A stretch of DNA of 64,000 bases from Rhodobacter sp. NTK016B (GTDB taxonomy: Bacteria; Pseudomonadota; Alphaproteobacteria; Rhodobacterales; Rhodobacteraceae). Where the stretch lies: contig NZ_JAFKOK010000002.1 in assembly GCF_017303295.1 (NCBI RefSeq), positions 186,001 through 250,000 on the forward strand. Reading direction: 5' to 3'. The number at the start of each line of letters is the position of its first letter. Positions within the stretch are counted from its first letter, which is position 1. The notes beneath the pieces are model-generated. The model did not search any database and had not been told where the DNA came from. It worked only from the letters and a program-made list of their open reading frames with translations. Made by a program: the position numbers and the translations under genes. This document shows, piece by piece, positions 1 to 7,908 of the stretch.

Positions 1-410
1 ACCGCAAAGCCCTGCGCCAGCGCCGGGGTGCCGCTGACGCCATCCGCGCCAATGGCCGGACGCACCGCGCCGTCCAGACCGCCGCCGCCCTGGAACAGGA
101 AGCGGTGGCTCCAGTCCTGCGGCAACCGCAGCTCGAAGCCCGCACCATAGATCTTGCTGGGGCCGCCGGGCGCCGGGGTCCCCTGCCCCAGACGCGGCGC
201 CATAATCCCCTGCACAAGGCAATGTGGCGTGGCGCCGTCGGCCAGCGTCGCCATGCGTGCGGCGGTCACGATGCCGCCGGCAAGATCCGCCTGCATCAGC
301 GCCGTGCAGCGCTCGGCGAAATCGTCGGTGGTTGCGGGCGCGCTTTGCGCATGCGCGGCGCCAGCCAGCCCCAAGACAAGGGCAGAGGTCAGTCCGGTTA
401 TGGATCGCAT
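1..410 (-). CDS. Tannase/feruloyl esterase family protein, N-terminal part (cut by window edge)
   Basis: The first 136 residues of a secreted esterase are visible; the rest lies beyond base 1. The start at 410 gives a signal peptide (MRSITGLTSALVLGLAGAAHA) followed by CTALMQADLAGG, HCLVQGIMAPR and FELRLPQDWSHRFLFQGGGG. The Cys/HC pairing and the LP-W-RFLFQGGGGLDG block are typical of the tannase/feruloyl esterase family, which cleaves aromatic carboxylic esters outside the cytoplasm. The Ser-His-Asp triad would lie in the missing part. A palindrome at 503-530 just upstream matches one in the marR/ligase promoter, so the gene probably belongs to that regulon, freeing an aromatic or similar acid for import by the neighbouring TRAP system. 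The exact substrate cannot be read from this fragment. Confidence 0.8.
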   Translation of the reverse strand, partial: MRSITGLTSALVLGLAGAAHAQSAPATTDDFAERCTALMQADLAGGIVTAARMATLADGATPHCLVQGIMAPRLGQGTPAPGGPSKIYGAGFELRLPQDWSHRFLFQGGGGLDGAVRPAIGADGVSGTPALAQGFA

Positions 411-502
411 GTGTCGTCCTCCCGATGCGATGCCCGGCCGATGCGCACCTGATGCGGGCACCACCTCCCCGTGGGGCTCCACTGCGCAAAGTCCGGCTTG
501 AT

Positions 503-530
503 TCGAATTATTCGATATCGAACAATTCGA
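503..530. promoter_or_regulatory. 28-bp near-perfect palindrome, probable MarR operator upstream of the esterase gene
   Basis: The sequence from 503 to 530 reads almost identically on both strands, centred on GATATC at 514-519; one position pair differs. Its right half, TCGAACAATTCGA (518-530), recurs exactly at 4228-4240 in the intergenic region between the marR and acyl-CoA ligase genes. It sits about 95 bases before the esterase start at 410. MarR proteins bind palindromes of about this size. That the local MarR protein is the binder is inferred from the shared motif. Confidence 0.65.
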
Positions 531-680
531 GATCAGTATTCCGACGCAAGGGTGAAGCTGTCAAGCGGGACCGCGATGCGCGCGCCGGTTGCGGTGGGTC
601 GCCGGACAGGGCAGCGAAATCGCATCGCGCTGTGCCGCGCAACCGGGGATGCGCGGCACGGCAGATCGGGGATCGACGCC

Positions 681-1973
681 CTACATCGTCGAGGGCAGGA
701 ACAGCACCAGCGCCGGGAACATCACCAGAATGATCAGCCGCAGGATGTCGGTCACCACGAAGGGCAGCACGCCTTTGAAGATCGTGGTCAGCGAGACTTC
801 TTTGGCAATCGTGTTGATGACGAAGACATTGATGCCCACAGGCGGGGTGATCATACCCAGCTCGGCCACCATGACGATGATCACGCCGAACCAGATCGGG
901 TCGAAGCCCAGATGCATCACCACCGGGAACACGATCGGCACCAGCAGCAGGATCATCGCCATCGTATCGAGGATGCAACCGGCGATGATGAAGGCGATGA
1001 GGATCAGCGCCAGCGTGCCATGCGCCGAGAAATCGAGGCCCACCAGCCATTCGGTCAGCTTCTGCGGCGAACGGGTGATGGCAAGGAAATAGCCAAACAG
1101 CACCGCGCCGATCAGCACCGAGAACACCGATACCGATGTGCGCAGCGATTCCACGAGGCAATGCATGATCTTCGGCCCGTCGAGCTGACCGCGCACGACG
1201 CCGATCACCAGCGTGGCCATCGCGCCGATGGCCGAGGCCTCGGTCGGGGTGGCGACGCCCAGATAGATCGCGCCGACGACCGACACGAAGAGCAGCATCA
1301 CCGCCCAGACGCCGGACAACGCGCGCATCGCCTCGCCGAACCGGAAGGGCTGACCTTCGGGCAGGCCCTTGCGATGGGCGATCAGCACGGTGCCCATATA
1401 CATCAGGATGGCCAGCGTACCGGGGATGATACCGGCGATGAACAATTTGCTGACATCGGTTTCGGTGATGTAGGCATAGATCACCATCACCACCGAAGGC
1501 GGGATCATGATCCCCAGCGTGCCGCCGGCGGCGATGACGCCGGTCGCGGTTTCCTCGCGGTAGCCGAAGCGGCGCATTTCCGGCAGCGCGATGCGGGTCA
1601 TCGTCGCCGCGGTTGCCACGGACGAGCCGCAGATCGCGGCAAAGCCAGCACAGGCGGCGATGGTGGACATCGCCACCCCGCCCTTGAGCGCACCGAACCA
1701 CGCATTGGCAGCGCGGAACATTTCCCGGCTCATGCCCGAATGGGTGGCGAAAGAGCCCATCAGGATGAAGAACACCACCAACGACAGGTGGAAATCGGTC
1801 AGCACTCGGATCGGCGATGTGGCCAGCAGGTTTAAGGCGGGCGTCATGCCACGGATCGCGCCGTAGCCGAACACACCCACCAGCCCCAGCGCGACGCCGA
1901 TCGGCACCCGCAGAAGCAGCATGGCAAACAGGGCGACGAAGCCCGATACGGCGATAAGATCAGCGTAGGCCAC
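681..1973 (-). CDS. dctM: TRAP transporter large permease subunit (DctM family)
   Basis: This 430-residue, highly hydrophobic protein has the DctM features: an N-terminal RVPIGVALGLVGVFGYG segment, a central GGTLGIMIPPSVVMVIYAY loop and a C-terminal ITPPVGINVFV motif. DctM is the ion-driven 12-14 helix permease of tripartite ATP-independent periplasmic transporters, which import organic acids using a sodium gradient. The gene follows dctQ with a 14-base overlap (1960-1973), and dctP lies upstream of both, so the complete three-component system is one minus-strand operon. The length is normal. The neighbouring esterase and CoA ligase suggest a carboxylic acid released from an ester as substrate. 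Confidence 0.93.
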   Translation of the reverse strand: MAYADLIAVSGFVALFAMLLLRVPIGVALGLVGVFGYGAIRGMTPALNLLATSPIRVLTDFHLSLVVFFILMGSFATHSGMSREMFRAANAWFGALKGGVAMSTIAACAGFAAICGSSVATAATMTRIALPEMRRFGYREETATGVIAAGGTLGIMIPPSVVMVIYAYITETDVSKLFIAGIIPGTLAILMYMGTVLIAHRKGLPEGQPFRFGEAMRALSGVWAVMLLFVSVVGAIYLGVATPTEASAIGAMATLVIGVVRGQLDGPKIMHCLVESLRTSVSVFSVLIGAVLFGYFLAITRSPQKLTEWLVGLDFSAHGTLALILIAFIIAGCILDTMAMILLLVPIVFPVVMHLGFDPIWFGVIIVMVAELGMITPPVGINVFVINTIAKEVSLTTIFKGVLPFVVTDILRLIILVMFPALVLFLPSTM

Positions 1974-2487
1974 GCTTTGCCTCGTCCAATTCCTGATTGT
2001 CGGCCGAGGCGACCATATCCACCCCGGCGATGATACGAATGAGCTTGATGGCGATGGTCACGCAGCTTGCCGCAAGCCCGCCCCAGATAAGCGCAAGGAA
2101 CGGCCAGAGCGGCAGGCGCAGATCGAAGGTGGTCTCGCCCGAGGCGCGCACCGACAGGATGCGCCCCCAGATCTTCCACGCCAGCAGCACCGCGAACAGC
2201 AAGAGCGCCGCCCAGGCGAGCGCGTCGATTGCCCGGCGCAAACGCGGGCCGAGGCTTTCGGCCACCAGATCCACCTGAATATGGCCACCCTTGAGGCCGA
2301 TCACCGCGAAGCCCCAGGCGAGGCAGGCGCCCAAGATCAGCCGCGATATGTCGAAACTGTCGGGAACCGGCGTGGCGAACAGGTAGCGCCCAAGGGTCGA
2401 GACGACGACCAGCGCCGTCACCGCCACCAGAAGGATTGCCGCGATCCATTCGGTCACGCGGCAGAAGATATCGAGGAAGCGGGTCAT
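1960..2487 (-). CDS. dctQ: TRAP transporter small permease subunit (DctQ family)
   Basis: This 175-residue protein has four hydrophobic segments, beginning MTRFLDIFCRVTEWIAAILL, with the conserved region DISRLILGACLAWGFAV and the following GGHIQVDL motif. That is the pattern of DctQ, the small membrane subunit that helps dock the solute-binding protein onto DctM. It lies 62 bases after dctP and overlaps the dctM start. Size and arrangement are typical for the family. Confidence 0.9.
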   Translation of the reverse strand: MTRFLDIFCRVTEWIAAILLVAVTALVVVSTLGRYLFATPVPDSFDISRLILGACLAWGFAVIGLKGGHIQVDLVAESLGPRLRRAIDALAWAALLLFAVLLAWKIWGRILSVRASGETTFDLRLPLWPFLALIWGGLAASCVTIAIKLIRIIAGVDMVASADNQELDEAKRGLR

Positions 2488-2549
2488 GGAACCTCGCGAA
2501 TTGAAGAAAGGCAGGGCGGATGCACCGCCCTGCCGGTCACCGGATCGGA

Positions 2550-3596
2550 TCAGTTACCCCAGGCCGGGCTGTCCCAGCCGCCGCCCGCCGCGTCGAGGCG
2601 GTCGATCAGGTCGGCCAGAGCGCCCTCGGCATCGTCGAGACCGGCCTCGGTGGCGGTGGCGACCCACTCACCGCGAAGCTGGTCGGACAGTTCCATCCAC
2701 GCCGCCATCTGCTCGTCATTGGGCGTGTAGAAGTTGTGACCCTCTTCCTCGGTCTTGATGCGCTGATAGGCGGCAACGTCGACCGTGTCCCAGCCGGTGG
2801 CGATGCGCTCGGACCATTCGGGCGTGCAATGCTCGTCGATCACCGCGCGGTTTTCGTCCGACAGCGCGTCATAGCTGCCCTGATTGATCGCATAGACGAA
2901 GGCCACGCCGTAGAGCGGCATGTCGAGGTGATGGGTCACGACGTCTTCGACCCCGAACAGCTCGAGGCTCTGCCACGGCGACACGGTGGCATCGGCCCCG
3001 CCCGACGACAGGATCGCGCGCATCTCGGGCGCGGGAACCTGCACGGGGCTTGCGCCCATCAGGCTGATCATGCGGGCGATGGTGGCCTGCGGCGGGCGGA
3101 TATTCATGCCCGCGAAGTCCTCGGGCCCGGCAATCGGCCCCCGGATCGCGTGCAGCGTGCCGGGGTTGTGAAAGTGCACGAGGCACACTTTCACATCGGG
3201 CATCTCCTGCTCGGCGTATTGCGCGTACCATTCGTGCAGCGCGCGGCTGGCGCTGGTCGCGTTCGAGGTCAGGAACGGCAGTTCGGCAGCGGCGATGATC
3301 GGAAAGCGGCCGGCCTGATAGCCGGGATTGACGAAACCGATATCGACGATGCCGTCGCGGGCCATGTCGTAATGGTCAGGCGCGGCGCCGAGCTGCTGGG
3401 CCGGGAAGATGTCGATCTGGATGCGGCCTTCCGAGGCCTCGTTGATCGATTCGACCCACGGCACGAAGCCCGAGACCTGAACCTCGGATTGCGGGGGCAC
3501 CCAGTGCGAGAACGCCCAGGTGACGTCTTGCGCGGATGCGGCGGTGGCGACCGAAAGGGCCAGCGCGGTCCCGGCGGTCAGATGACGGATGGTCAT
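2550..3596 (-). CDS. dctP: TRAP transporter periplasmic solute-binding protein (DctP family)
   Basis: This 348-residue exported protein begins with a signal peptide (about residues 1-22, ending ATAASA before QDVTWAFSHW). The family pattern follows: VPPQSEVQVSGFVPWVESI, GRIQIDIFPAQQLG and a DMARDGIVDIGF segment. DctP proteins bind one organic-acid substrate in the periplasm and hand it to DctQM. The start has a clear GGGAGGAA ribosome site (3604-3611 on the minus strand). It is the first gene of the dctPQM operon and lies just downstream of marR. Substrate identity is not visible; the context suggests a hydroxycinnamate-like or other carboxylic acid. Confidence 0.92.
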   Translation of the reverse strand: MTIRHLTAGTALALSVATAASAQDVTWAFSHWVPPQSEVQVSGFVPWVESINEASEGRIQIDIFPAQQLGAAPDHYDMARDGIVDIGFVNPGYQAGRFPIIAAAELPFLTSNATSASRALHEWYAQYAEQEMPDVKVCLVHFHNPGTLHAIRGPIAGPEDFAGMNIRPPQATIARMISLMGASPVQVPAPEMRAILSSGGADATVSPWQSLELFGVEDVVTHHLDMPLYGVAFVYAINQGSYDALSDENRAVIDEHCTPEWSERIATGWDTVDVAAYQRIKTEEEGHNFYTPNDEQMAAWMELSDQLRGEWVATATEAGLDDAEGALADLIDRLDAAGGGWDSPAWGN

Positions 3597-3685
3597 GGTT
3601 CTTCCTCCCTGTTCTGCGACGCGGCCCTCCAGTTGCCGCGCCCTGCCCGACCGTCACCGCGACGGCGGGCGGTATCCGGCACCCT

Positions 3686-4171
3686 TCAGAGTGCGCGGAG
3701 ATTCGTGATGACCCGGTCGAGCATCTCGCGCAGCAGCACGATCTCTTCGTCCGAGAAACCGGCGAGCGTCTGCTCTTCGACCAGATTCGCCTTGTCCGAC
3801 AGATCGGCGACGATCGCCTCGCCATGCGGGGTGGCCCAGACGGCATTCGCCCGGCGGTCGCCATCGACCGCGCGACGCTCAAGCACGCCGTTCTTCTCCA
3901 TCCGGTCCAGAATCGGCACAAGGCTGGAACGCTGCAGGCCCACGGCCTCGGCCAGACGGTGCTGCGGCATGCCGGGATTTTCGCACACGATGGACAACAG
4001 CCCCAGATAGCGCGCGGCGCCGGAATGGTCGGGCGTCACCGCCTCGAAAGACTTGTAGGCAAGGATCTGCGCCATGCGCAGACGGAAGTTGATACTGGGT
4101 TCCAGCGCCGCCTGCAGCTTGAGGGGCGCCTCGACCGGCTCGTCGGCGATCTTAACCGCTGTGCTCTGCAT
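3686..4171 (-). CDS. MarR family transcriptional regulator
   Basis: The product is 161 residues. It contains a winged-helix core: ARYLGLLSIVCENPGMPQHR (helices before recognition), LAEAVGLQRSSLVPILDRME (recognition helix) and the wing ERRAVDGDRRANAVWATPHG. That is the standard MarR layout. I chose the ATG at 4171 because GGGAGGAG sits directly in front; an in-frame ATG at 4210 would add 13 residues. The gene is divergent from the CoA ligase, with a palindrome between them repeated before the esterase at 503. By analogy with MarR regulators of hydroxycinnamate catabolism, it may repress until a CoA-thioester inducer binds; this is inference. Confidence 0.9.
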   Translation of the reverse strand: MQSTAVKIADEPVEAPLKLQAALEPSINFRLRMAQILAYKSFEAVTPDHSGAARYLGLLSIVCENPGMPQHRLAEAVGLQRSSLVPILDRMEKNGVLERRAVDGDRRANAVWATPHGEAIVADLSDKANLVEEQTLAGFSDEEIVLLREMLDRVITNLRAL

Positions 4172-4213
4172 CTGCTCCTCCCGTGAACCGATCGGCATCT
4201 TACTGGTCATCGT

Positions 4214-4241
4214 CATATTGATTGACGTCGAACAATTCGAT
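4214..4241. promoter_or_regulatory. Probable MarR operator in the marR / CoA-ligase divergent promoter
   Basis: An imperfect palindrome centred on GACGTC (4224-4229) has the right half TCGAACAATTCGA (4228-4240), identical to the right half of the palindrome at 503-530. It lies about 45 bases upstream of the marR start (4171) and 55 bases upstream of the ligase start (4295), so one bound repressor could control both directions. Two matching sites flanking one set of genes make a chance match unlikely. Confidence 0.6.
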
Positions 4242-4294
4242 AACACTCCGGTTGCAGGCTGTCCAGCCATCTCGGGCAGCGACGGGAGGACATC

Positions 4295-6010
4295 ATGACG
4301 AACAACGCTCCGGCCATCTGGCCCGCGCGCGGGGACGGCCCCGCCCTTTGGGACATCACGCTCGGCGACCTTCTGGACCAGCAGGCCAGCGCCCATGGCG
4401 ACAGGCTGGCGGTTCTGGTCGATGAAACCGCGACGGACACCCAGACCCGCTGGAGCTACAGCGAACTCAAGGCCGATGCCGACGCGCTGGCACGCGGCAT
4501 GATCGACTGGGGGATCGAGGCTGGCGACCGCGTCGCCGTCATGGCCCAGAACTGCCCCGCCTGGGTGTTGCTGGAATACGCGCTGGCCAAGGCGGGCGTG
4601 GTTCTGGTGACGGTCAACCCGGCGCTGAAACCCGCCGAGCTGTCCTATCTGCTCGATCAGGGCAAGGTCGCCGCGCTGTTCTTCGCGCAGGGCTTCCGCG
4701 GCAGCGATATCGGCGGCGACCTGCTGTCGCTGATGCCCGATCTGGCCCATACGACGGGCGGCCTTCGCGACGCCGACGGCCCCTTCCCCGCGCTGCGCCG
4801 CCTTGCGCTGATCGGGGACAAGCCGCTAGGCTTTGCCCGGCCCTTCAACGACATCCTTGAAACCGGGCGCGGGCTGGACGACGCCGCGCGTGAAGCGCGG
4901 CAGGCGGCGGTGCAGCCCAAGGACGTGGCGCAGATCCAGTATACCAGCGGCACGACCGGCAAGCCCAAGGGCGCGATGCTGACCCACCATTCGACGGTCA
5001 ACAATGCCCGCCTGATGGCCGATAGCGGCGGCTATGTCGCCGAGGACGTGATGCTGTCGGCAATGCCGCTGTTCCATACCGCCGGCTGCGTGTGCAACGT
5101 GATGGCGATGGCGGCCTGCGGCGGCGCGCTGATCACCATGGACAGCTTCGACGCGGCGCGGATGCTGCAATTGTGGCACGAGCATCGGCCCACGCTGCTG
5201 AACGCGGTGCCGACGATGATGGTGCGGATGCTGGAACATCCCGATTATCCGCAGCGCGACACCCACACGCTTCGCCGGGTCATCAGCGGCGGCACTTCGA
5301 TCCCGCCCAGCCTGATGCTGCGGATGCGCGACGAGACCGGCGGCGAGCCGCTGATCATCATGGGCATGACCGAATGCAGCCCGATCATCACCCAGACCCG
5401 CGCTTCCGACCCGCTCGAGGTCCGCGTCTCGACCGCCGGGGTGCCACAGCCCCATACCGAACTGCGCATCGTCGATCCCGAAACCGGCGCGCCCGTGCCC
5501 TTCGGCCAGTCGGGCGAGCTGTGCATTCGCGGCTATCTGGTCATGAAGGGCTATTTCGACATGCCCGAGAAAACCGCCGAGACCATCGACGCCGACGGCT
5601 GGCTGCACTCGGGCGATCTGGCCGTGCTGGAAGAAAGCGGCCATCTGCGAATCGTCGGGCGGCTCAAGGACATGATCATCCGGGGCGGCGAGAACGTCTA
5701 TCCGGTCGAGATCGAGGACTGCCTGCTCGATCACCCTGCCGTCAGTCAGGCGCAGGTCGTGGGCGTCCCCGATCCCGATCTGGGCGAGGAAAACTACGCC
5801 TATGTCGTTCTGGTCGAGGGGGCCGAGGCCGATGCGCTTGCCCTGCAGACGCATTGCCGCGAAAAGATGGCACGCCACAAGCTGCCCAAATACGTCGAGA
5901 TCGTGAAGGAGATGCCGATGACGGCCAACGGCAAGATCCAGAAATTCGCCCTGCGCGAGGCCGCCACCGCCGCGATTGCCGAAGGCCGGGTCACGGCGGT
6001 GCGTCGATGA
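4295..6010 (+). CDS. Acyl-CoA synthetase / AMP-dependent ligase
   Basis: This 571-residue protein is a member of the adenylate-forming superfamily. The phosphate-binding loop YTSGTTGKPKGA begins at about residue 216, the adenine-binding motif GMTECSP at about 357, and the C-terminal hinge and lysine region (GRLKDMIIRGGENVYPVEIE and NGKIQKFALRE) is intact. It activates a carboxylic acid with ATP and CoA. It starts the plus-strand operon ligase-hydratase-SDR, divergent from marR, and its stop overlaps the hydratase start by 4 bases (ATGA). With the esterase and TRAP system next door, a hydroxycinnamic, aryl-alkanoic or medium-chain acid is plausible. The family is certain; the substrate is not. 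Confidence 0.9.
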   Translation: MTNNAPAIWPARGDGPALWDITLGDLLDQQASAHGDRLAVLVDETATDTQTRWSYSELKADADALARGMIDWGIEAGDRVAVMAQNCPAWVLLEYALAKAGVVLVTVNPALKPAELSYLLDQGKVAALFFAQGFRGSDIGGDLLSLMPDLAHTTGGLRDADGPFPALRRLALIGDKPLGFARPFNDILETGRGLDDAAREARQAAVQPKDVAQIQYTSGTTGKPKGAMLTHHSTVNNARLMADSGGYVAEDVMLSAMPLFHTAGCVCNVMAMAACGGALITMDSFDAARMLQLWHEHRPTLLNAVPTMMVRMLEHPDYPQRDTHTLRRVISGGTSIPPSLMLRMRDETGGEPLIIMGMTECSPIITQTRASDPLEVRVSTAGVPQPHTELRIVDPETGAPVPFGQSGELCIRGYLVMKGYFDMPEKTAETIDADGWLHSGDLAVLEESGHLRIVGRLKDMIIRGGENVYPVEIEDCLLDHPAVSQAQVVGVPDPDLGEENYAYVVLVEGAEADALALQTHCREKMARHKLPKYVEIVKEMPMTANGKIQKFALREAATAAIAEGRVTAVRR

Positions 6011-6819
6011 GCGCGCTGCCCCTGCTGCACGAGCGCGACGGCGCGGTCGCAATCCTGACGCTGAACCGCCCCGAAGCGCGCAACGCGCTTAGCCCGGAAC
6101 TGGCCTGCCGTCTGGCCGATACGCTGGACGAGATCGCGCAGGACAGCTCGGTCCGCGCGGTGGTGCTGACCGGCGCGGGCGACAAGGCCTTTTGCTCGGG
6201 CGGCGATCTGGCCCTGTCGCTGCCGCTTCTGTCGGGCGCGCGCCAGCCCGAGACCGAATGGGATCGCCGCTTCCTGGCCGATGACGGCATCAATGCCCGC
6301 ATCGCCCAGCGCGGCTTCGATCTGGGCAAACCGGTGATCGCGGCGGTCAATGGCCCCTGCATGGCGGGCGGCATGGAGACGCTGCTGGGCACCGATATCC
6401 GGCTGGCCGTGCCCCATGCCAAATTCGCCTTGCCCGAGGCCGCGCGCGGGGTGATCCCCTTTGCCGGTGCCTTGGTCCGGCTACCGCGCCAGATCCCTTA
6501 CGCCGTGGCGATGGAGATGATGCTGACGGGCCGCGCCATCAACGCCGAAACGGCGCTGAATGTGGGCCTGATCGGGCGCATCGTCCCGCCCGAGGCGCTG
6601 ATGGACACGGCGCTGGAAATCGCCCAGCAGATCGCCCGCAACGCGCCGGTCGCAGTGCAAGAGATCAAGCGCACGGTGATCGCCGCCAGCGGCGTCACGC
6701 TGGCCGAAGGCTACGAGATGGAAGACCGCGCCAAGGCTACGGTGATGGCGACCGACGATGCCCGCGAAGGGCCGCGTGCCTTCATGGAAAAGCGTCCGGC
6801 GGCATATCAGGGGAAATGA
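6007..6819 (+). CDS. Enoyl-CoA hydratase/isomerase family protein (crotonase fold)
   Basis: This 270-residue crotonase-fold enzyme has the oxyanion-hole segments AFCSGGDLAL (about 61-70) and NGPCMAGGMETLL (115-127). Both glutamates used by true hydratases are present: E124 in GGMETLL and E144 in LPEAARGVIP, with the 20-residue spacing of rat enoyl-CoA hydratase. It probably adds water to the 2-enoyl-CoA made from the product of the upstream ligase. A hydratase-lyase of the feruloyl-CoA type remains possible, because crotonases diverge functionally on one scaffold. Its start and stop overlap its neighbours by 4 bases each, indicating translational coupling. Confidence 0.88.
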   Translation: MSALPLLHERDGAVAILTLNRPEARNALSPELACRLADTLDEIAQDSSVRAVVLTGAGDKAFCSGGDLALSLPLLSGARQPETEWDRRFLADDGINARIAQRGFDLGKPVIAAVNGPCMAGGMETLLGTDIRLAVPHAKFALPEAARGVIPFAGALVRLPRQIPYAVAMEMMLTGRAINAETALNVGLIGRIVPPEALMDTALEIAQQIARNAPVAVQEIKRTVIAASGVTLAEGYEMEDRAKATVMATDDAREGPRAFMEKRPAAYQGK

Positions 6820-7715
6820 GCATGGATTTGCAGGGCAAGGTCGCGCTGATCACCGGCGCCGGGCTGGGCATTGGCCGCGCTACCGCACTGGCCATGGGCC
6901 GGGTGGGCGCGCGTGTCGTGGTCAACGATATCGACGGTGACGCGGCGCAGGCCGTGGTCGATGAGATTGTTGCGGCAGGGGGCGAAGCCGTCGCCGTCGC
7001 CGCCCCAATCGGCACCGACGGATCGGCCGAGGCCTGCGTGGGGGCGGCGGTCGAGGCTTTCGGGCGGCTCGATACGCTGTTCGCCTGCGCCGGAGTGCTG
7101 CGCGATTCGGTGCTGTGGAAGACCGGGGATGACACGTTCGATCTGGTCGTCGGCACGCATCTGAAGGGCACGTTCCAATGCGGTCGCGCCGCCGCGCGCC
7201 AGTTTCGCGCGCAGGGCGGGGGTGGCAGCCTGATCCTGACCGCCTCGCCCGCCGGGCAGCAGGGGAATTTCGGTCAGGGGGCCTATGCGGCGGCGAAATC
7301 GGGCATCGTCGGCATGATGCGCAGCTGGGCGCTGGAGCTGACGCGCGACCGGGTGACGGTCAACGCCATCGTGCCCACCGCGCTGACGCGGATGACCGCG
7401 ACGATCCCCGCGCTGGCCCCGCATGTCGCGGCGATGGAGCGGGGTGAAGCGCTGCCGCAGCCGCTGCGCGAGAAGGGCATCGGCATGCCCGAGGATGTCG
7501 CACCGCTGGTGGTGTTCCTGGCCTCGGACGCGGCGCGCGATGTAACCGGGCAGGCCTTGGGCATCGGCGGCGACCGGCTGAGCCTGTGGTCGCATCCCGC
7601 CGAGATCCGGGTGCTTCAGCAGGCGGGCGGCTGGAGCGCCGAGACCATCGCCGAAAGCTGGGACGAGGTCGCGGCCGAGGGCCTGCAGCCGGTCGGCGTA
7701 CCGCTCGATTTCTGA
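6816..7715 (+). CDS. Short-chain dehydrogenase/reductase (SDR family)
   Basis: This 299-residue classical SDR has the nucleotide-binding TGAGLGIGRA near residue 14, the CAGVLRDSVLW motif, the active-site serine region LTASPAGQQGN and the YAAAKSG catalytic Tyr-Lys motif. The N terminus (ALITGAGLGIGRATALAMGR) and the acid in VVNDIDGD suggest NAD preference. Length exceeds the usual 250 because of a C-terminal extension after the GQALGIGGD core, as in 3-hydroxyacyl-CoA dehydrogenases of the MaoC/HSD type. The gene order (ligase, hydratase, SDR) implies oxidation of a 3-hydroxyacyl-CoA. No thiolase is in the window. The ATG at 6822 is an alternative start. Confidence 0.88.
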   Translation: MSMDLQGKVALITGAGLGIGRATALAMGRVGARVVVNDIDGDAAQAVVDEIVAAGGEAVAVAAPIGTDGSAEACVGAAVEAFGRLDTLFACAGVLRDSVLWKTGDDTFDLVVGTHLKGTFQCGRAAARQFRAQGGGGSLILTASPAGQQGNFGQGAYAAAKSGIVGMMRSWALELTRDRVTVNAIVPTALTRMTATIPALAPHVAAMERGEALPQPLREKGIGMPEDVAPLVVFLASDAARDVTGQALGIGGDRLSLWSHPAEIRVLQQAGGWSAETIAESWDEVAAEGLQPVGVPLDF

Positions 7716-7737
7716 GCCATCGCAGGCGCCGCGCGTA

Positions 7738-7765
7738 AGCCCGCCGATTGTCCGGCGGGCTTTTT
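7738..7765 (+). terminator. Rho-independent terminator after the ligase-hydratase-SDR operon
   Basis: A 9-bp GC-rich stem (AGCCCGCCG at 7738-7746 with CGGCGGGCT at 7753-7761) encloses a 6-base loop and is followed by a run of T. It lies 22 bases after the SDR stop codon and separates the operon from the LysR gene. Confidence 0.88.
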
Positions 7766-7908
7766 CGTGCTGATCGGGTCTGCGGAACTTGGCTCAGCGC
7801 GGCAAAATGTATGCAAAACCGTGCGCGATCTGGTCTAGGATCGCGCCATGCCCGCTACTCCGGGGCGCGTCGCGGCGCCCCCGCAAGGATTGGGGCCGGA
7901 GGACTGTC

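Noticed and set aside
471-1835. Long plus-strand open frame (454 codons, His/Asp/Arg-rich) opposite dctM
   Set aside because: It is the antisense shadow of a GC-rich real gene; low-complexity composition and no ribosome site.
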